NCBI GenBank assembly: GCA_051414805.1
Contig: CP166702.1
Location: 4,278,001 to 4,342,000 of the forward strand
From: Xenophilus sp003671765
GTDB taxonomy: Bacteria; Pseudomonadota; Gammaproteobacteria; Burkholderiales; Burkholderiaceae_C
DNA: 64,000 nt
Direction: 5' to 3'
Shown: piece after piece, positions 62,146 through 64,000 of the stretch
Position numbering within the stretch: the stretch's first letter is position 1
Layout: the number at the start of each line of letters is the position of its first letter
Made by a program: the position numbers and the translations under genes
The notes under the pieces: model-generated
What the model was told of the DNA's origin: nothing
Seen by the model: only the letters and a program-made list of their open reading frames with translations
The model's database searches: none

Positions 62146-62553
62146 TCAGGCCTTCTCGACAGGCAGGTTAGCGTCTTTCCAGGCTTTCAGCCCGCCGCTC
62201 ACCGCTTGGGCCTGCTCATAGCCGAGTTTCTTGGCCGTGGCCACGGCGCGTTGGGCACGGCTGCCGCTGGCGCAGATCAGCAGCAGCGGCACGGTCTTGT
62301 TCTTGACGGCGCCGGGCAGCTTGGCCTCCAGCTGGTCCAGCGGCACGTTGCGGGCACCCACCGGGTGGCCGGCCGCGAATTCCTCGGGCTCGCGCACGTC
62401 GACCAGCACGCCGCGTTCGCGGTTGATGATGTGGACCGCGCCCTGGACCGTGAGCGAGCCCTGCCCGGCGCCGCGCAGCCTGGGCCAGGCGAGCATGCCG
62501 CCGGAACTGAGGGCGATGAGGATCAGGAGCCAGTTGTCGACAAAGAATTTCAC
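62146..62553 (-). CDS. Membrane-anchored rhodanese-like protein
   Basis: 135 residues. An N-terminal membrane anchor (NWLLILIALSSGGMLAW) precedes a single rhodanese domain: VLVDVREPEEFAAGHPVGARNVPLDQL, and the active-site loop LLLICASGSRAQRA with the catalytic cysteine. The CxxGxR form suggests sulfurtransferase activity. It is 41 bases upstream of grxC, same strand, and divergent from gpmA. Confidence 0.92.
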   Translation of the reverse strand: MKFFVDNWLLILIALSSGGMLAWPRLRGAGQGSLTVQGAVHIINRERGVLVDVREPEEFAAGHPVGARNVPLDQLEAKLPGAVKNKTVPLLLICASGSRAQRAVATAKKLGYEQAQAVSGGLKAWKDANLPVEKA

Positions 62554-62626
62554 AGGGCGTTCCGGGTGGGCAAACCCGGGATTTTAGAATCAGCGCTTTC
62601 CCACCGAATACATCCAAAAGGCCTCC

Positions 62627-63370
62627 ATGCACAAACTGGTGCTGATCCGTCATGGCGAATCGACCTGGAATCTCGAGAACCGCTTCACCGGCTGGACCGA
62701 CGTCGACCTGACCGAGACCGGCGTGGAGCAGGCCAAGCAGGCCGGGCGCCTGCTCAAGGCCGAGGGCTACGATTTCGACGTCGCCTACACCAGCGTGCTC
62801 AAGCGCGCCACGCGCACCCTGTGGCACACCCTCGACGAGTTGGACCGCACCTGGCTGCCGGTCATCCATTCGTGGCGCCTCAACGAGCGCCACTACGGTG
62901 CGCTGCAGGGCCTGAACAAGGCCGACATGGCCAAGCAATACGGCGACGAGCAGGTGCTGATCTGGCGCCGCAGCTACGACACCCCGCCGCCGGCGCTCGA
63001 GCCCACCGACCCGCGCTCCGAGCGCAGCGACGTGCGCTACGCCAAGCTGTCGCCGGAGCAGATCCCTCTCACGGAATGCCTGAAGGACACCGTGGCGCGG
63101 GTGCTGCCCTTCTGGAACGAATCGATGGCCCCGGCCATCCGCGCCGGCCGGCGGATCGTGGTGGCGGCGCACGGCAATTCGATCCGGGCGCTGGTCAAGT
63201 ACCTGGACGGCATCTCGGACAGCGACATCGTCGGCCTGAACATCCCGAACGGCATCCCGCTGGTCTACGAGCTCGACGACGACCTCAAGCCGCTGCGCCA
63301 CTACTACCTCGGCGATGCCGAGGCCGCGGCCAAGGCGGCGGCGGCCGTGGCCTCGCAGGGCAAAGCCTGA
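62627..63370 (+). CDS. gpmA: 2,3-bisphosphoglycerate-dependent phosphoglycerate mutase
   Basis: 247 residues. The catalytic histidine motif is near the start (LVLIRHGESTWN), with ENRFTGWTDVDLTETG, and later RLNERHYGALQGLNKADMAKQYGDEQVLIWRRSYDTPPP. The second catalytic histidine is in VVAAHGNSIRALVKYLDG. It interconverts 3- and 2-phosphoglycerate in glycolysis. The final Ala-rich tail is lineage specific. Confidence 0.97.
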   Translation: MHKLVLIRHGESTWNLENRFTGWTDVDLTETGVEQAKQAGRLLKAEGYDFDVAYTSVLKRATRTLWHTLDELDRTWLPVIHSWRLNERHYGALQGLNKADMAKQYGDEQVLIWRRSYDTPPPALEPTDPRSERSDVRYAKLSPEQIPLTECLKDTVARVLPFWNESMAPAIRAGRRIVVAAHGNSIRALVKYLDGISDSDIVGLNIPNGIPLVYELDDDLKPLRHYYLGDAEAAAKAAAAVASQGKA

Positions 63371-63457
63371 CGCGGCTCAACGGTCACGGAACCGCGGCGA
63401 GGAAATTGCTTCCAAGCTGTGTATATTGAATCGATCCGGTTCGCCGAAGGGAATTCC

Positions 63458-64000
63458 ATGGGCCAGAAACTCAAGATCACCGGCTGGGTGAGCGCAGGCG
63501 TCGTTGCCGGCGTGCTGACGACCGTCTCGCTGCAGACGGTGGCGCGGGGCGCGATGGCGCCCCTGCCGCTGGAAGAGCTGCAGCAGCTCGCCGCCGTGTT
63601 CGGCATGGTCAAGAGCGACTACGTCGAGCCGGTCGACGACAAGAAGCTGATCTCCGACGCCATCTCGGGCATGGTGTCCGGGCTGGACCCGCACTCGCAG
63701 TACTTCGACAAGAAGTCCTTCAAGGAATTCCGCGAGGGCACTTCGGGCCGCTTCGTGGGCGTGGGCATCGAGATCTCGCAGGAGGACGGCCTGGTCAAGA
63801 TCGTCTCGCCGATCGAGGGCTCGCCCGCCTTCCGCGCCGGCCTCAAGCCCAACGACCTGATCACCAAGATCGACGACACGGCCGTCAAGGGCCTCTCGCT
63901 GAACGACGCCGTCAAGCGCATGCGCGGCGAGGCCGGCACCAAGGTGCTGCTGACCATCTTCCGCAAGGACGAGAGCCGCACCTTCCCCGTGACCATCACG
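63458..64000 (+). CDS. C-terminal processing protease CtpA/S41 family (cut by the window)
   Basis: At least 181 residues, continuing past the window. The ATG at 63458 follows CGAAGGG. A membrane anchor or signal (ITGWVSAGVVAGVLTTVSL) leads into AVFGMVKSDYVEPVDDKKLISDAISGMVSGLDPHSQYFD, the S41 family N-terminus. A PDZ domain begins near residue 95 (GRFVGVGIEISQEDGLVKIVSPIEGSPAFRAGLKPNDLI). The catalytic Ser-Lys dyad is beyond the window. Its place after gpmA is conserved in related genomes. Confidence 0.9.
   Translation, partial: MGQKLKITGWVSAGVVAGVLTTVSLQTVARGAMAPLPLEELQQLAAVFGMVKSDYVEPVDDKKLISDAISGMVSGLDPHSQYFDKKSFKEFREGTSGRFVGVGIEISQEDGLVKIVSPIEGSPAFRAGLKPNDLITKIDDTAVKGLSLNDAVKRMRGEAGTKVLLTIFRKDESRTFPVTIT

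Overview
The window is high-GC DNA from a betaproteobacterium, most likely Burkholderiales/Comamonadaceae (Variovorax/Acidovorax-like). The evidence is the housekeeping block at the right end (scpA, gpsA, secB, grxC, a rhodanese gene, gpmA, ctpA, with a small DUF3460-type gene) and the selC-selB-selA-fdhE-fdnIHG selenocysteine/formate dehydrogenase cluster. The genus is inferred from memory of gene order and protein style, not from a search.

Positions 1 to about 41,005 look like part of an integrated conjugative element of the Tn4371-like type. (a) 1-2,098: a LysR regulator gene split by an IS3-family insertion sequence. (b) 2,246-12,776: a copper resistance cluster. The copK, copD, copC, P-type ATPase, DUF2933, DUF411, copB and copA genes run leftward from a CopR-box promoter, and the copRS two-component system runs rightward. 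(c) 12,853-26,899: the element backbone, with relaxase, TraF peptidase, DUF2840, RHH protein, ParA, three iteron-like repeats, RepA, AlpA-like regulator, DUF2285, DUF2958, XRE regulator, DUF736, acetyltransferase, ParB-like protein, DUF932 and a zinc-ribbon protein, separated by GC-rich hairpins and dispersed repeats. The coupling protein and trb mating-pair genes are not here and would have to lie left of the window. (d) 27,259-39,484: a tightly packed plus-strand defence island. It holds an AbiEi/AbiEii-like pair coupled to a PD-(D/E)XK nuclease, a DUF867 hydrolase coupled to qatABCD, and Gabija gajAB. (e) 39,627-40,829: the tyrosine integrase, followed by a TTTTTCAT-like sequence in the U-tract of a terminator, which I take as the probable element end.

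Positions 41,109-46,268 are chromosome with a second, separate defence insertion next to selC: a DUF2383 gene, an Mrr-like nuclease with a topoisomerase zinc ribbon, then two AT-rich overlapping reverse transcriptase genes. The pair matches the architecture of defence-associated RT type 3 (Drt3a/Drt3b). The 180 bases between the second RT and selC can fold into a closed RNA: a 12-bp long-range stem encloses four local hairpins and an ACACACA tract. This is the best candidate for a poorly described system in the window.

Positions 46,176-57,458 form the selenocysteine and formate dehydrogenase unit: tRNA-Sec, SelB, SelA, FdhE and the FdnI, FdnH and FdnG subunits. FdnG has an in-frame UGA at codon 196 followed by a SECIS-like hairpin, so tRNA, factors and target enzyme are all in one cluster. 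A HigBA toxin-antitoxin pair with a perfect operator and a small glycine-zipper protein sit inside it. The rest (57,623-64,000) is core metabolism, chromosome segregation and protein export.
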